64,000 bases of DNA from Prorocentrum cordatum (GCA_963575745.1 CAUYUJ010000181.1:309135-373134); one strand, 5' to 3'; shown: positions 1 through 10,263, numbered from the stretch's first letter. The notes: generated by a model from the sequence alone, not told the origin. Numbers and translations are program-made.

Positions 1-84
1 AAAAAAATATGTGTGAATATTTCCCCTGTAGAGGGACAGGCCCGACTCAGTGTTCTCGCCGACGCGCTTGATAGCCGCACCCCG

Positions 85-387
85 CCCGGGAACGCTGGGA
101 TTTGCCATCGACGGGCCTCTCGCCGACCTGTCGGCATTGTATGATGGGCCTGTTTTTCACCGCCACCACCATAAGTTGGAGGGGGAAAGAAGGGGATGAG
201 GAGGAAAAGGACGACGAGGAGGAGAACGAAGAGGAGGAGGAGGAGGAGGAGGAGGAGGAGGAGGAGGAAGAGGACCCCCCCTCCAACTTATGGTAGTGGT
301 GGTGGTGGAAAACAGGCCCATCAGATCTGTCGGCGATGTATCGCCGATTCAGGGTCGATGGTTACCCCCTGGGAGCCGGTTCCCGGG
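85..387. repeat. Imperfect inverted repeat (foldback) with a (GAG)n loop
   Basis: The left arm (about 85-185) and the reverse complement of the right arm (about 277-387) share blocks in the same order: CCCGGGAAC (85-93 against 379-387), CCATCGAC (105-112 against 354-361), TGATGGGCCTG, and CCATAAGTTGGAGGGGG next to the loop. The loop (about 186-276) is mostly (GAG)n. The inner 45 bp of the arms match best and the outer part carries small indels. I found no clear target duplication, so it could be a foldback transposon or a local inverted duplication around a microsatellite. Confidence 0.6.
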
Positions 388-627
388 GCGGGAGGCCTCC
401 GGGTCACACTTCGGACCTCCGGCGGCCGTTCGGGGCGATGCAGGCCCTCCCCCCCCCGCGCATTCCTCCGCTTCTTCTTCCTCCCCCTCCTCCTTGTCAT
501 CCCCGTGCCAGCCCTGCTTTTTCTACTCCTCGCGCCGCCTCCTCCGCATCCCAGCCCCGCGCTGCCGTCTCCGCCCCCTGCCCTGGCGAATGCCCTAGCG
601 CTGAGCGGCCCACAGCTCCGACACGAC

Positions 628-1982
628 TCAGCCCAGAGACGCCTGCAAGGCGGCGATGAGCCCCGCCAGGCCCGCCGCGCGGCGCGATGCGGCACCGCCG
701 TCGGCGGCATCCGGCTCCGCGCCGAGGCTGACGACACCGCCCTCGGCGCCGATGCGGGCGTCCTGCCCAGACTCCCCGCCCACGGCGGCGGCAGCCTGGG
801 GACCCCCCAGGCTGCGGCCCGCCGCACCCGCCGACGGCGACCTCCAGCCCCACGTCGAAGCCGTCCCTCGCTCGGCGCGTGGCCGCCGCGGCCGCGGCCC
901 CCACGGCAAGGCCGCCCTCCGCCGCGAAGGGCGCGAGGCCCGCGGGGCCGACCCCGCCGCCCACGAACCCGTCCGCCCCTGGGCCAGGAGGGCGGTGGCC
1001 GGCAGCAGCAGCAGCACAGCTGTTCTCGTCGCAGCCGCCGTCGTCGGCGACGCCGAGCTCGGCGGGAGGCCGCCCGACGGCCGTCGGCGTATGCACCGCG
1101 GTGGCCGCAGCGAGCAGATCCTCGAGCTCGACGAGGCGGTCGGCGGCCGCATCGACCTCGGCGCGCTGCGCCTCAGACCCGTCTCCCAATCGACGGTCCC
1201 CCGATGCTACGATCGCGAGCGCCGCCGCATCCCTCCGCTACTTGGCGCCTCGGAGGAGGGCTTCCAACTCCGCGGCACTCGTGCCCTGAGGGACTCTCGC
1301 GATCTCCTCGAGGGGCCCGGCGCTGTCGTCGTCGAGAACCGGCACCTCCGAGCCGTCGAAGGTCAGGCCGTCCTGGACGCCGAGAGCCGCGCAGCCGCAT
1401 CGAAGGCGTCGTGCTCCAGCCGCTGCACGTCGGCGACCCGAAGGTCACCCGCACCCTGTTGCTCGACGCCCCATGCCAGGCGCGCAGGAGGACGCTGGCA
1501 CGACAGGGGCGGCATCTGGTGAGAGCCTGGTGCCCTCCACCGCCGAGCCCATCTCGGCCGGCACCCGCGCCTCCAGCCGCGGGCCCTTCGGAACCCGCCT
1601 CAGCGCGGCCTCCCCCGCCGTTGCCAGAGCCCGCGCCGTCGGCATCCGCGTGGAGGGCGACGTTCCTGCGGAGCGCCTCCAGCCAGGCCGGCGCCCGTCC
1701 AGCCAGGCTTCGTGCGCCGGGCGGGGAGCAGCGCCCGCAGCCGCTGGCCCACCTCGTCGCGCCTCGGCCACCGCCGTGAGCGCGTCCTCCGCCACCGCCC
1801 AGCGGCCTCTGCCGCGCGCGAGCAGCTCCTCCGAGAGCTGCCGCACGGCGCGGCCCGCGGAGCGCCGCGCCCACCCCCGAGCTGCGCGCCGCGCGTCGGC
1901 GGTGCGCCGTGGGCGGGCCGCGGCCCCGCCCTCCCGCAGCTCCGTCGCAGACCTCACGTCCACCGGCCGTCGCCGCCGCCAT
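628..1982 (-). pseudogene. Decayed SL-tagged retrocopy of an unknown Ala-rich protein
   Basis: An ATG at 1982 lies about 34 nt downstream of a degenerate spliced-leader relic (2017-2037). No single frame stays open with protein-like composition, but protein-like segments follow each other on this strand in different frames: a helix-rich Ala/Arg/Glu stretch (roughly 1930-1480, including RAVRQLSEELLARG), an acidic stretch (roughly 1378-850, including LTFDGSEVPVLDDDS and RLVELEDLLAAA), and a terminal stretch ending in a stop at 628-630 (including GLAGLIAALQASLG). At least three frame changes are needed. I recognise no family. The arrangement fits a reinserted processed cDNA that has decayed. It could also be a multi-exon gene whose introns I failed to place. 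Confidence 0.35.
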
Positions 1983-2016
1983 CTCCGGAAAGCGGCTCTG
2001 GAGACGTGGGGGACGG

Positions 2017-2037
2017 CTCGAGCCAAAGTGGCCACTG
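2017..2037 (-). other. Degenerate dinoflagellate spliced-leader relic
   Basis: On the minus strand this 21-nt stretch ends in TTTGGCTCGAG and matches the conserved dinoflagellate SL (which ends in TTTTGGCTCAAG) at 17 of 21 positions by eye. It sits just upstream of an ATG at 1982, where a retained leader of a reinserted cDNA would be expected. It is weaker than the two copies at 33.8 and 37.1 kb. Confidence 0.4.
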
Positions 2038-2525
2038 AACGGTGGGGGCGTTGGACGAGGAACCGTTGGATGAGGAATCCAGGGTCCAGACGCCCGGAAA
2101 CTCCAACCGTGGATTGGCCATGGAAGCCTCCGCCGCCCGAATCATGTAAGGGATCCCCCAGGGTCTGAAGCCTCCTAGGCACATTCCTCAACCAATGTCC
2201 TACCGTAGTCGACGACATGGGACTCGTTACAGTTTCGCTCCGAACTTGGCGCAGCATCAACCCAGGCACGCCTCCTGTGCGCGAGGGCCACGTAAGGACA
2301 GGCGCGGTCAGCATCTAATCGATACTTCGGATCGAGTTGGGACGCATCGGAACGGACTCCGAATCGAATTGAGTCGCCCGCTCCTGGATGCACAGCAGCG
2401 TCATGCAGGCACCGCGCCGCATCGGATATTCTGACTATTGGACTCGAATCGGATCGGGCTGGCCGAAGCCGATTTTGAATCGGACCGACCAGCCAGGCAT
2501 GTGCCATAAAAGGGCGTGTACCAGA

Positions 2526-2919
2526 GACGGAGCGGTCGGCGGTCCCGAGCGCCTGGCCTTGCTCTGCACCCTGGCCAGGTACCACGGCATGCCCGTCTCG
2601 GCCTCGAACTCCGCCGCCGTCAGCGTGGGCAGGACGCTGGAGATGGAGGGGGACGACGAGGAGGATGAGGGGGAGGACGTCGAGAACGACGAGGAGGTCG
2701 AGGAGGAGGAGGACGACGACGACAGCTACGAAGAGGAGGACAAAGACGAGGAGGCCGATAGCGAGGAACAGGGATAATAATGTCGAATACGACGACGGCG
2801 ACCTCTTCAGCTGCTTCAGGTTGATCAACTCCTCGAGGCGAGTTGTCTTCGTCCAGTTCCTGGTGTTGCCGACGATGGCCTTCAAGCGACCCTCCTCATC
2901 CTCCTCAACAGCCTCATAT
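2526..2919 (-). CDS. Two exons of an unknown protein around a 166-bp intron
   Basis: On the minus strand the first exon (about 2919-2803) reads YEAVEEDEEGRLKAIVGN, then WTKTTRLEELINLKQLK. It ends at CTGAAGAG followed by a GT donor (2802-2801). The proposed intron (2802-2637) is pyrimidine-rich and ends in CCCCCTCCATCTCCAG (AG at 2638-2637). The second exon starts at 2636 and reads VLPTLTAAEFEAETG, then MPWYLARVQSKARR. Joining the two keeps the frame through a phase-2 intron. The right end is unsure; a GT follows CTG near 2525. I do not recognise a domain. The opposite strand of the intron has an acidic open frame that I treat as a shadow of the pyrimidine tract. Confidence 0.4.
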
Positions 2920-3059
2920 CTCGTGATGAAAAGTCAATCAAATCGAAACCGATGACGAGCCAATGTGACCCGAAGACGAACATTGTGAAGTCTTGTCCTC
3001 CGCCATGTCCTCCTCCTCCTACCTCATCCTGCTTCTCGTGCACCTCGCCACCTCCTTCT

Positions 3060-3131
3060 ATGCATCTCTCTCTATATATATGTGTGTATACATATATGTA
3101 TATGTACATGTATATGTATATGTATGTTTAC

Positions 3132-3160
<29 letters not shown>
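3060..3160. repeat. TA/TGTATA-rich microsatellite
   Basis: Alternating TATATA, TGTATA and CATATA steps form an AT-rich island in otherwise GC-rich DNA. Nothing coding is visible. The flank at 3160-3690 has further ATGCATGTA-type steps and no gene I can support. Confidence 0.8.
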
Positions 3161-3162
<2 letters not shown>

Positions 3163-3749
3163 CACGCCACGCGCACGCTTCGCGAGCGCTCAGGTTCTAG
3201 CATGTGCCAGCTCCGTCCTACACGCTACACAAGTGCACCATAGACCCATAGGTCCACCCAATTGTACACAAATCCAATCGCACATTGACCCATACACTTA
3301 ACCGCTCAGAATCGATCAATACCTCCACCCAACTTCAACGTTATCAAAAACTCAGTTGCAGGCGCATGTCTCCACACACCGTCTATAATCATGTGTGTCG
3401 TTGGAATGAACTGTTTGTACACATACACATGCACGCATGTATGCATACATGTAGACGCACATGCACACGTATGCCTATTCCACTACATCGATGTATAATT
3501 AATGGTTATATTTGTATGTCGGGCAGCGGGATCCCCAAACAGGATGTTTCGATTAATTCGTCAGCCCAACGGGACAGAGGCGTGCTAAGATCTTCTGTGA
3601 CTGGTTCAGAGTTCTCTAGCTCGCGCGCGCGGGGCCGCCCCTGGGGGTCCCTAGCCGAAAAGTACCCCAGCAAGGTCTGATCAGAGATTGTTTCGCTCCT
3701 GGGCGTCGCCCTCGGGGCCCCCCGTAAAGCTAAAAGAAAGGCCAAGAGG

Positions 3750-4310
3750 CCCCCAAAAGGCCGTCAAGATGGCCCAAGAGGTGTCCGGGACACCACTAGA
3801 TCGCTCCAAGACGCCCAACATGCCCCCCAGACAGCCCAAGAGCCATCCAAGAGCACTTCCCAGAGGGCCCCCACATATACAAGTTTTTGAAGTCTTGAAA
3901 GAATTTGCCATTCTCCCCGTTGCAGCTTCCCGGCGCTCAAAGACGGCCCAAGAGGCCTCCAAGATCGCCCCAAGAGACCCTCTAAACAGGCTCCAAGACG
4001 GCCCAAGAGAGCCCGAGACGGCTCAACAGGCCTCCAAGAACCGCCCAAGAGGCCCCGATGACGGCTCCAAGGAACCCAGACGGGGGATCCGAACGGACGT
4101 TTCGAGCCCTCGGCCCCGAGAAGCCCCTAGGAGGCCCCAAGGGGACCCCAAAAGGCCCCCGAGAGGCCGCCAAGAGGACCCCAGGAATCCCCAAGAGACC
4201 CTAAAGATGCCCCCGAGAGGTGCCCAAGACGCTCCAGAGTCCTCAGAACTGCCCTCGAGAAGCCCCCGAGAGCGCTCCGAAGAGACCCAAAAAAGCATCC
4301 CTGACCCATC
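3750..4310 (+). repeat. CCAAGA-type repeat block
   Basis: Degenerate tandem units of the kind GGCCCAAGAGGCCTCCAAGA run through this block. A less GC-rich spacer at about 3885-3945 (GTTTTTGAAGTCTTGAAAG, then a CTTCCCGGCGCTC step) corresponds to the spacers that separate units in the large array at 48-58 kb, so this is an isolated member of the same family. Confidence 0.7.
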
Positions 4311-4499
4311 ACCTAGCCATGTCGGTGAGCAGTAGAATCCAGAACCCCCACGACAAGCTCCAAAGCAATTACTTCACATCCATGCCTGCTGTCGACAAGT
4401 CTCCATGAAAAAGACTACCGCCAAGCAGCGCCGCATAGGCAACGGACGCGCTGGCAAGTGCCAGCGATGGCGAAACACGAGCCAGTGGAATGAGCGAAG

Positions 4500-4800
4500 C
4501 GCAAGAATGTATGTTGTGCAACATATACACATACATATCCTGCATGTCTATGTGTGTGAGCACCTATGGCAATATAGGTGGTACTGTCTATGTTGTACAG
4601 TCGGTGTTGGGCAATCTACGTGGAGCAGCCTATGTTGTACATGACATGTGGTGCAACCGACGTGATGTAACCAACGTGGTGCAAGCTATGCTGTGCAGTC
4701 TATGTGGTGCAATCAACGCGGCGAAACCACTGTGTTGCAATATAATTGGTGCAACCTGTGTGGTGCGCAACATATATTGTGCAACCTATTAGGAACCAAC
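4500..4800 (+). repeat. GTGGTGCAA-type degenerate tandem repeat, copy 1
   Basis: About 15-bp units such as TGTGGTGCAATCTACG and CTATGTTGTGCAA are repeated with many substitutions. The same motif forms blocks at 6140-6370 and 26160-26400. Confidence 0.75.
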
Positions 4801-4934
4801 TATGTGCGCAACTAATTTTTACCCATGATTTGACACATCCCATGCTCTTGCAAACATCCCACCCACCCACCCGCAACTTGGTTTGCAAAACCTCTTGAGA
4901 CCGTGACGGTAGATACCAGATGGCACTTGGCAAC

Positions 4935-4946
4935 GATACCGACGCC

Positions 4947-4977
<31 letters not shown>

Positions 4978-5470
4978 CCGACGTCGACGACGACGAAGAC
5001 GACGACGACGCCGACGCCGACGACGACGACGAAGACGACGACGACGACGTCGCCAACGAAGACGACGACGAGGGAGGAGGGAGGACGACTACGGCGACAA
5101 CGACGACAACGACGACAACGACGAGGGAGGAGGGAGGACGGCGACGACGCGAACGACGAAGACGGAGGAAGGACGGCGACGCCGACGACGACAACGACGA
5201 GGGAGGAGGGAAGACGACGACGACGACAACGACGACGACGACGACGACGGCGACGAAATAGGAGGGACGACGACGAGACGCCGACGACGGACGACGACGA
5301 CGACGAGGGAGGAGGAGGAAGGACGACCACGGCGGCAACGACGACGGAAACGACCACGACGCCAAAGAGGACGACGACGACGAACACGAGGAAAGACAGA
5401 GGACGACGTATGACGACGACGACGACGCGGGAGGAGGGAGGACGGCGACGACGACGACGACGACGCAAGA
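4935..5470 (+). repeat. (GAC)n microsatellite with GGGAGGAGGGAGGAC inserts
   Basis: A long run of GAC/CGA triplets is punctuated by several copies of GAGGGAGGAGGGAGGACG. It opens long Asp/Thr frames on the plus strand and Val/Ser frames on the minus strand, none of which look like real proteins. Confidence 0.85.
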
Positions 5471-5489
5471 GCGCGCGCGCACGCTTTTG

Positions 5490-5945
5490 TTGAAAATCCG
5501 TGTTGCGAAACCTTGTGTTTTTGTATGTTTTTGGACACACGATTTTGAACTCCTTCCGAAACCGATGGGCTTTGAAGGATTTCGGCATACGCGCGCGACG
5601 ACGCGCGCGTCTGCACTTCGTCCCATTTGTTGCAGAGGATTCTCGCGACGGCAGACGCGCAAGGGCATTCGACAGATTTCGACATGAGCGCGCGCGAAGC
5701 CCGTTTGGTAGCATGTTGTGGAAATCTGGAAAACCTACAGTTTTCGTAAGATTTCGCAAGAGCTCGCGCGTAAGCTTTTTTAGCAAATCAGTGTTGCGAA
5801 ACAATGTGTTTTTGTATGTTTCTTTGGAAACTCGATTGCCAAATCCTTCCGGCACCGAAGGTTTTTTGAAGGATTTCGGCATGCGCGCGCGACGACGCGC
5901 GCGTGTGCACTTCGTCCCATATTTTGCAAGGGATTCGCGAACAAG
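5490..5945 (+). repeat. Two-copy tandem duplication of about 290 bp with a GC palindrome
   Basis: The segment from about 5490 to 5650 recurs from about 5776 to 5945. Shared landmarks are GTGTTGCGAAAC (5502 and 5792), GTGTTTTTGTATGTTT, AAGGATTTCGGCAT and TGCACTTCGTCCCAT. Each copy contains arms of (A/G)CGCGCGCG and CGCGCGCGT around ACGA. No coding function is visible. Confidence 0.75.
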
Positions 5946-6139
5946 TCTTATGTTAGAACAAAAAATGTCACCGTATAATGTTGTTCACAAGGGAACCTCA
6001 GGGGGGGGAACCTGGTTGGCCTGGGACTTTGTGATTTCATATTAAGGATGGACATGTGGTCAGAATCATAAATGATTTACATACCCGAAAGGGGGGCGAT
6101 AACGCCCGGAGGGGGTAGAGTCTATTCTCCTTTTAGAAA

Positions 6140-6370
6140 GGAAGATAGATGTTGTTCAAATGTATGCCGTGCAGTGTATGCTGTGACACATACGCGTTTG
6201 AATATAATTGGCGCGCTCTAGTGATACCTGTGTTGTAATATATGATGTGCAGTCTACGTGGAGCAATTTATGTGACGCAGTCAATGTGGAGTACGTGGTG
6301 CAATTCATTTGCTGCGCATCTATGATGTGTACAGTCTATGTGGACAAATCTATGTTGTGCGATCTACAAT
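6140..6370 (+). repeat. GTGGTGCAA-type degenerate tandem repeat, copy 2
   Basis: The units include GTGATGTGCAGTCTACGTGG and TGTGGTGCAATTCATT, the same family as 4500-4800 and 26160-26400. Confidence 0.65.
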
Positions 6371-6539
6371 AGGAGCCCGACCACAAGAAACCTTCAACAA
6401 GAAACCCAACCCTGAGACCCAAGGGCGTCCATTGATTTTTGGTGTGGATACGTCACACGTTCCATAGCAAAACCATGGAAACCCAAGAAACCCAGGGGAC
6501 CCTGGAGGCAAGTTGGGTGTTTCTTGGCATGGGTCTCCA

Positions 6540-6760
6540 CTGTATGTGGCGGCGACGAGGCGGCGACGGGGATAAAATTGCCGCCACAACGACTCGCAGG
6601 CCCAGACGACGGGCGGCGACGAGGCGAAGACGGGGCGGCGACGGCGACAACATAGCCACCAGACCGACCCGCAGGCCCAGACGACGGGCGGCGACGAATC
6701 GGCGACGGCGACAGCATAGCCGCCAGACCGACCCGCAGCCCCGGCTCCTTTTTCCACAAG
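6540..6760 (+). repeat. GGCGGCGACGGGGCGGCGACGG module, copy 1
   Basis: The sequence GACCGACCCGCAGGCCC and the stretch around it occur two to three times here. The same module is found at about 26525-26620. In both places it follows a GTGGTGCAA block by 130-220 bp, so the two motifs travel together. Confidence 0.6.
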
Positions 6761-6889
6761 CAAGAACCCTAAGAGCAAGCCCAGTTCGGGGAATGTGTCT
6801 GACTTGTTTGCGTATAAAGATGTATTTTCAAATGCATACAACAACATGTAGATACAGTAAGCATGTCATCTATCGAATCTGGGGCTGTG

Positions 6890-7390
6890 AGGCGACCGCT
6901 CCAGAGAGTCTCTTGGGGCCATCTCGATACCGCCATGGCGACGTTTTGGGCAGCCTTGGGCCCCTCTGGGCCATGTTGGGGGTCCCTTGGGGCTGCCTTG
7001 AAGCCGTTTGAGGGTACTTATGAGCTATGTGGAGCCCTGCCGAAGTAGTTTTCGGGCGCCTTGATCTTCTCGTGGGATGTCTTAGGGCTCTCTTGGGATG
7101 GCCGCCTTTGGGGGATACGGGGCGTTCTTGGGAGCTTCTTGGGCCATCTTGGAGGCTCCTAAGACTGAGAAGGCGAGTATGGCAAAATCATACGAGACAT
7201 ATTGAAAATCAACGGACTGTGTCTCTTGAGGGCCTCTTGGGAGTCCTCTTCGGGCCCCCTGGGGACGCCTTGGGAACCTGATGGAGCCTCTAGTCCGGTA
7301 CTCGTGCACTCTGCAGGCTTCCAGGTGTTCTCTCGGGCCGCCCTAGAACTGTCTGGAGCGGCAGTGGAGGGGCCTAGGACACCCTAGAAG
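6890..7390 (-). repeat. CCAAGA-type repeat block, inverted orientation
   Basis: Units such as CTTGGGGCCATCTCG and CTTGGGAGCTTCTTGGGCC are reverse complements of the 48-58 kb family. An AT-richer spacer at about 7150-7215 matches the inverted unit spacer. No gene is supported. Confidence 0.6.
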
Positions 7391-7799
7391 GGGTGCCAAA
7401 ACCCGTCGGCCAAGAAATGGGGAACATCGGGGAGGGTCTGCCGCTCATCGGCCTCTCCCTGGGGCCGGCTCGGATCGCGGCCGTCGTCCATGCCCCAAGG
7501 AAGCAAAAAAAGAGAAGCACATCCTCCATCCCCCCCTGTCACACGGAGGAGGAAGGGCAGGGTGAAAGGGTAAGGGATTATGAGGAAGTGGGAGGGACTG
7601 AGGGAGAGTGGCGAAGGTCTCAGGTGGACGAGAATAAGGAAGTCCTGGAGAAGGCTGTAAAGGTGTCTTCCGGGTTTGGACGGGTCTATGAGATTCTAGG
7701 GCTTGGGGAATAAGGAAAGAGATATAGAGAGACAAAAACAACTAAATACATACATACATGCATAGAGAGAGACAACAAAATAAGTAACACGAGATGCGT

Positions 7800-8040
7800 C
7801 AGGGAAAGAGAAGAGATGTCTCACTCCTCCTTTTCCACTCTTCCCTCGTCTCACCTATCCCTCCCCTCCTCCTTTTCCTGGTCATCCCCCTCATTCCCCT
7901 CCTCCTCCTCCGATGCATTGCACGGGAGACGATCGATCGAATCACATCGGGCCGACAAACACACACACATACACACACACACACACACACGCGCGCGCAC
8001 GCACGCACGCACGCACCCACGCAAGCACGCACTTGTCCAC
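7800..8040. repeat. Pyrimidine-rich tract followed by (CA)n/(GCAC)n microsatellite
   Basis: A CT/TCC-rich tract (about 7815-7915) is followed by CACACATACACACAC and GCACGCACGCACG runs (about 7960-8030). Open frames here are compositional. Confidence 0.8.
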
Positions 8041-8284
8041 AGCCCTTGCCCAGGAAGGTACATCGGCTCAGCCAGGACAGCAACACCAAGGGTGGGCCAT
8101 ACGCGAAGATATCGAGATTACCAATGGATCGGGGAGGGCGTAAAGGTGGGCCAGGGAGCAGAGGTGGGGTTAGAGGACATATTGTATCGGGTCGCGTACA
8201 GCCACGGCGCTGGTGGACGCCATCCCCGAGCGCAGCGGTAACCACGTCGGCGTCGGGCAAGCGTGCGACGAGGCGAGCGGTCCC

Positions 8285-8531
8285 CTCGGATCGCGGGCAG
8301 CGCCGGGGCCTTGTTCCACGGCCCGAAGTCCAGGAGGTACATCGGCGCCGCAGGAGGCAGCACCAGGGTGCGGTTGGTGCGGCGGGCCACGACGCCGGTC
8401 AGCTCCAGAGCGATGCGGATGTTGTTCAGGCCCCCGTGGTCGATCGTGAAGAGGAGGTACTTCTCTGTGGAGGGGAGCGGGGCCCCCTGCTGGCTCCAGT
8501 ACTGCATGCGCCGCAGGATGGTAGCCTCTGT
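8285..8531 (-). CDS. Exon of an O-fucosyltransferase-like protein
   Basis: The minus strand encodes TEATILRRMQYWSQQG, then STEKYLLFTIDHGGLNNIR, IALELTGVVARRTNRT and LVLPPAAPMYLLDFGPWNK. The pattern of a short strand, D-x-GG-x-NN-x-R, a helix and then TNRTLVLPP is how the donor-binding N-terminal half of O-fucosyltransferase-family glycosyltransferases (GT65/GT68-like) begins. The left (5') edge is well marked: a pyrimidine tract CCCCCCTCCCCACTGCAAG gives an acceptor AG at 8533-8532. The 3' edge is not certain and could lie anywhere from about 8330 to 8285. The other exons are not recognised here; the stretch at 8571-8792 on the same strand is open but shows no family. Confidence 0.45.
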
Positions 8532-8559
8532 CTTGCAGTGGGGAGGGGGGTGAGGGTTT

Positions 8560-9433
8560 AGAGTCGGCGACTAATTGCCTTGCTCTGCTGGGTTATGATT
8601 GCGCCCTTTTGGAGGAATGGGTAGGACGGGTGGGCTCAAAATGTGCTCTCGCTCATCCGTGTTATCCCCCAAGCTGCCCTCCATGAAGCGCGCGAAACCT
8701 GACGTTTCCCAATGCTTCCACGGCCTGGCGTGCATGCAGTTCCCACTCGTCCTTGTGTGGTGCCTAGATGTCTGGTGCTTGGCACAATACACTACATGAG
8801 AAAAGAACTGACACCTACCACACTTGCGTCAACCCGCGCAAAAGCCCTGCAAATAACAACAACACATTACATTACCCCACTGCGCAACCGGTACAACAAG
8901 TCCAGCGGCCGCTGTACGCTTCACTACTTCGAAACGCGTGTGTGTGTGTGCCGAAGAGCATAATTAACATTGCGGGCATCATTCGGCATTGACCTACAAC
9001 GGCATTCGGCATCACGAGGAGGAATGACAGTGGGCGGATGAGGAATAATAATAGTAGGATGCAGGTGCGAAGAAACAGGATGAGAGGGGGGTGAGAGGAT
9101 ATTCAGACGGGGGCCAGAAGGAGGAGGAGGAGGAGCCGGACGAAGGGACAAATAGGAAGACAACGCGATCAAAGAGGGTACGGAGAAAGATGAGGAGAAG
9201 CAGGAAGAGGAGAAACCTGGAGGAGGGGACAAGGAGGGCGACAACGATGGCGACGACGGGTGGGCCTCATCCACGTCCTTGGTGGCCAACTGGTGGTGGT
9301 GGCCAGAGTCGAGAAGACTCGTTGGTCTTGAGGGCAGTGCGATCGCAGCTGCCCTAGCGACGCAGAGGGATGCCGCGAGGAGGCGGACTACCATTGTGCC
9401 AGATCGCTCCTCCGGCAGTGTGTACAGTACGAA
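8560..9433. other. No gene supported
   Basis: This stretch has short open frames only, a purine-rich section (about 9085-9260) and no recognisable motif. Confidence 0.4.
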
Positions 9434-9591
9434 GTATGGAACAGGGCTGGACCTAAAAGTTGTTTTTCGTTTTGTTTTCGTTTTGTTGTTCGTGTTGCTC
9501 TTCCCATTTCCTGTATCTCCCTCCCAGGACGAAAAACAAAACACAGCCGAAGTCCAGCAAAACAGCGTTTAGGTTCAGCCCTGGTATGGAA
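9434..9591. mobile_element. hAT-type MITE with 8-bp target duplication
   Basis: The element (9442-9583, 142 bp) has 16-bp terminal inverted repeats: CAGGGCTGGACCTAAA on the left (9442-9457) and TTTAGGTTCAGCCCTG on the right (9568-9583), 15 of 16 complementary. The 8-bp direct repeat GTATGGAA abuts both ends (9434-9441 and 9584-9591). An 8-bp duplication and CAGGG termini are typical of hAT transposons. The interior is non-coding, with further imperfect inverted GTTTTTCG/CGAAAAAC pairing, so this is a non-autonomous element. Confidence 0.85.
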
Positions 9592-9599
9592 CACTCACG

Positions 9600-10000
9600 C
9601 AGAGCGGCGGCTGACCCGCCGCTCCATTAGCCGAAAGGGCTCCGGCGAGGAGAGGAGGGCGAGGAGGGGAGGGGGACGAGGCGCAAGGAGACAGGGGGGC
9701 AGAGGGGGCACCGCAGGAAGAAAACAGGAGGCAGAGTGATGGGGGGAAGGGGCAAAGGGGGGGGGGCGGGGGGAGGAGGGAGGGAGGATGAGGAGGGACT
9801 AGGGGCAAGGGAGCAGAAGGAGGGAGAGAGAGAGAGAGGAGAAACGATGGAGAAGGAGGAGAGGCGAAGGGAGAAGGAAGGAGAGAGGGGGAGGTGGAAG
9901 AGGAGGGAGGAGGTAGAAAAACGGAGGACGGTGGACGACGAGAACGAGGGCTCGTGCGCACCAGGCCTGATGGTAACGCCCTCCGCTGATATGCTGGGCT
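9600..10000. repeat. Purine-rich GGA/GAG tract
   Basis: From about 9645 to 9940 nearly every base on the plus strand is G or A, in irregular GGAGG, GGGAGAGA and GGGGGG steps. The open frames (for example Pro/Ser-rich ones on the minus strand) are compositional. Confidence 0.7.
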
Positions 10001-10101
10001 CACGTGTGGAACGGGAGGCCACGCGCTGGATACGCCTGCGGAAGCCTGCGGGCGGCCACCGCAGGGCTACGCGCGGGAAAGGCATCTGGCCACATGTGAA
10101 C

Positions 10102-10263
10102 TCCACTCGATGATCCTCAGAACGTGTGTTAGCCCTAACGTGTGTGCTGTCCATCGAGGCCCTTCGATACGACGCAGGCGATGTGATGATCTCCTGTTTG
10201 GTTTAGGCTTCAGGGGGCCACCACACATTGGGCGAACACACGTCCTGAGGATCATCGATCCAC
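10102..10263. mobile_element. MITE with about 36-bp terminal inverted repeats and TCCAC target duplication
   Basis: The left end starts TCGATGATCCTCAGAACG at 10107. The right end, read in reverse complement, starts TCGATGATCCTCAGGACG (10258 inward). Similarity continues through GTGTGTT(A/C)GCCC for about 36 bp with a few mismatches. The direct repeat TCCAC abuts both ends (10102-10106 and 10259-10263). The element proper is 152 bp and non-coding. The superfamily is not clear from a 5-bp duplication. Confidence 0.75.

Noticed and set aside
4700-5882. Ser/Val/Arg-rich frames of 322 and 356 aa across the (GAC)n tract
   Set aside because: Microsatellite translation; no domain and no codon bias.
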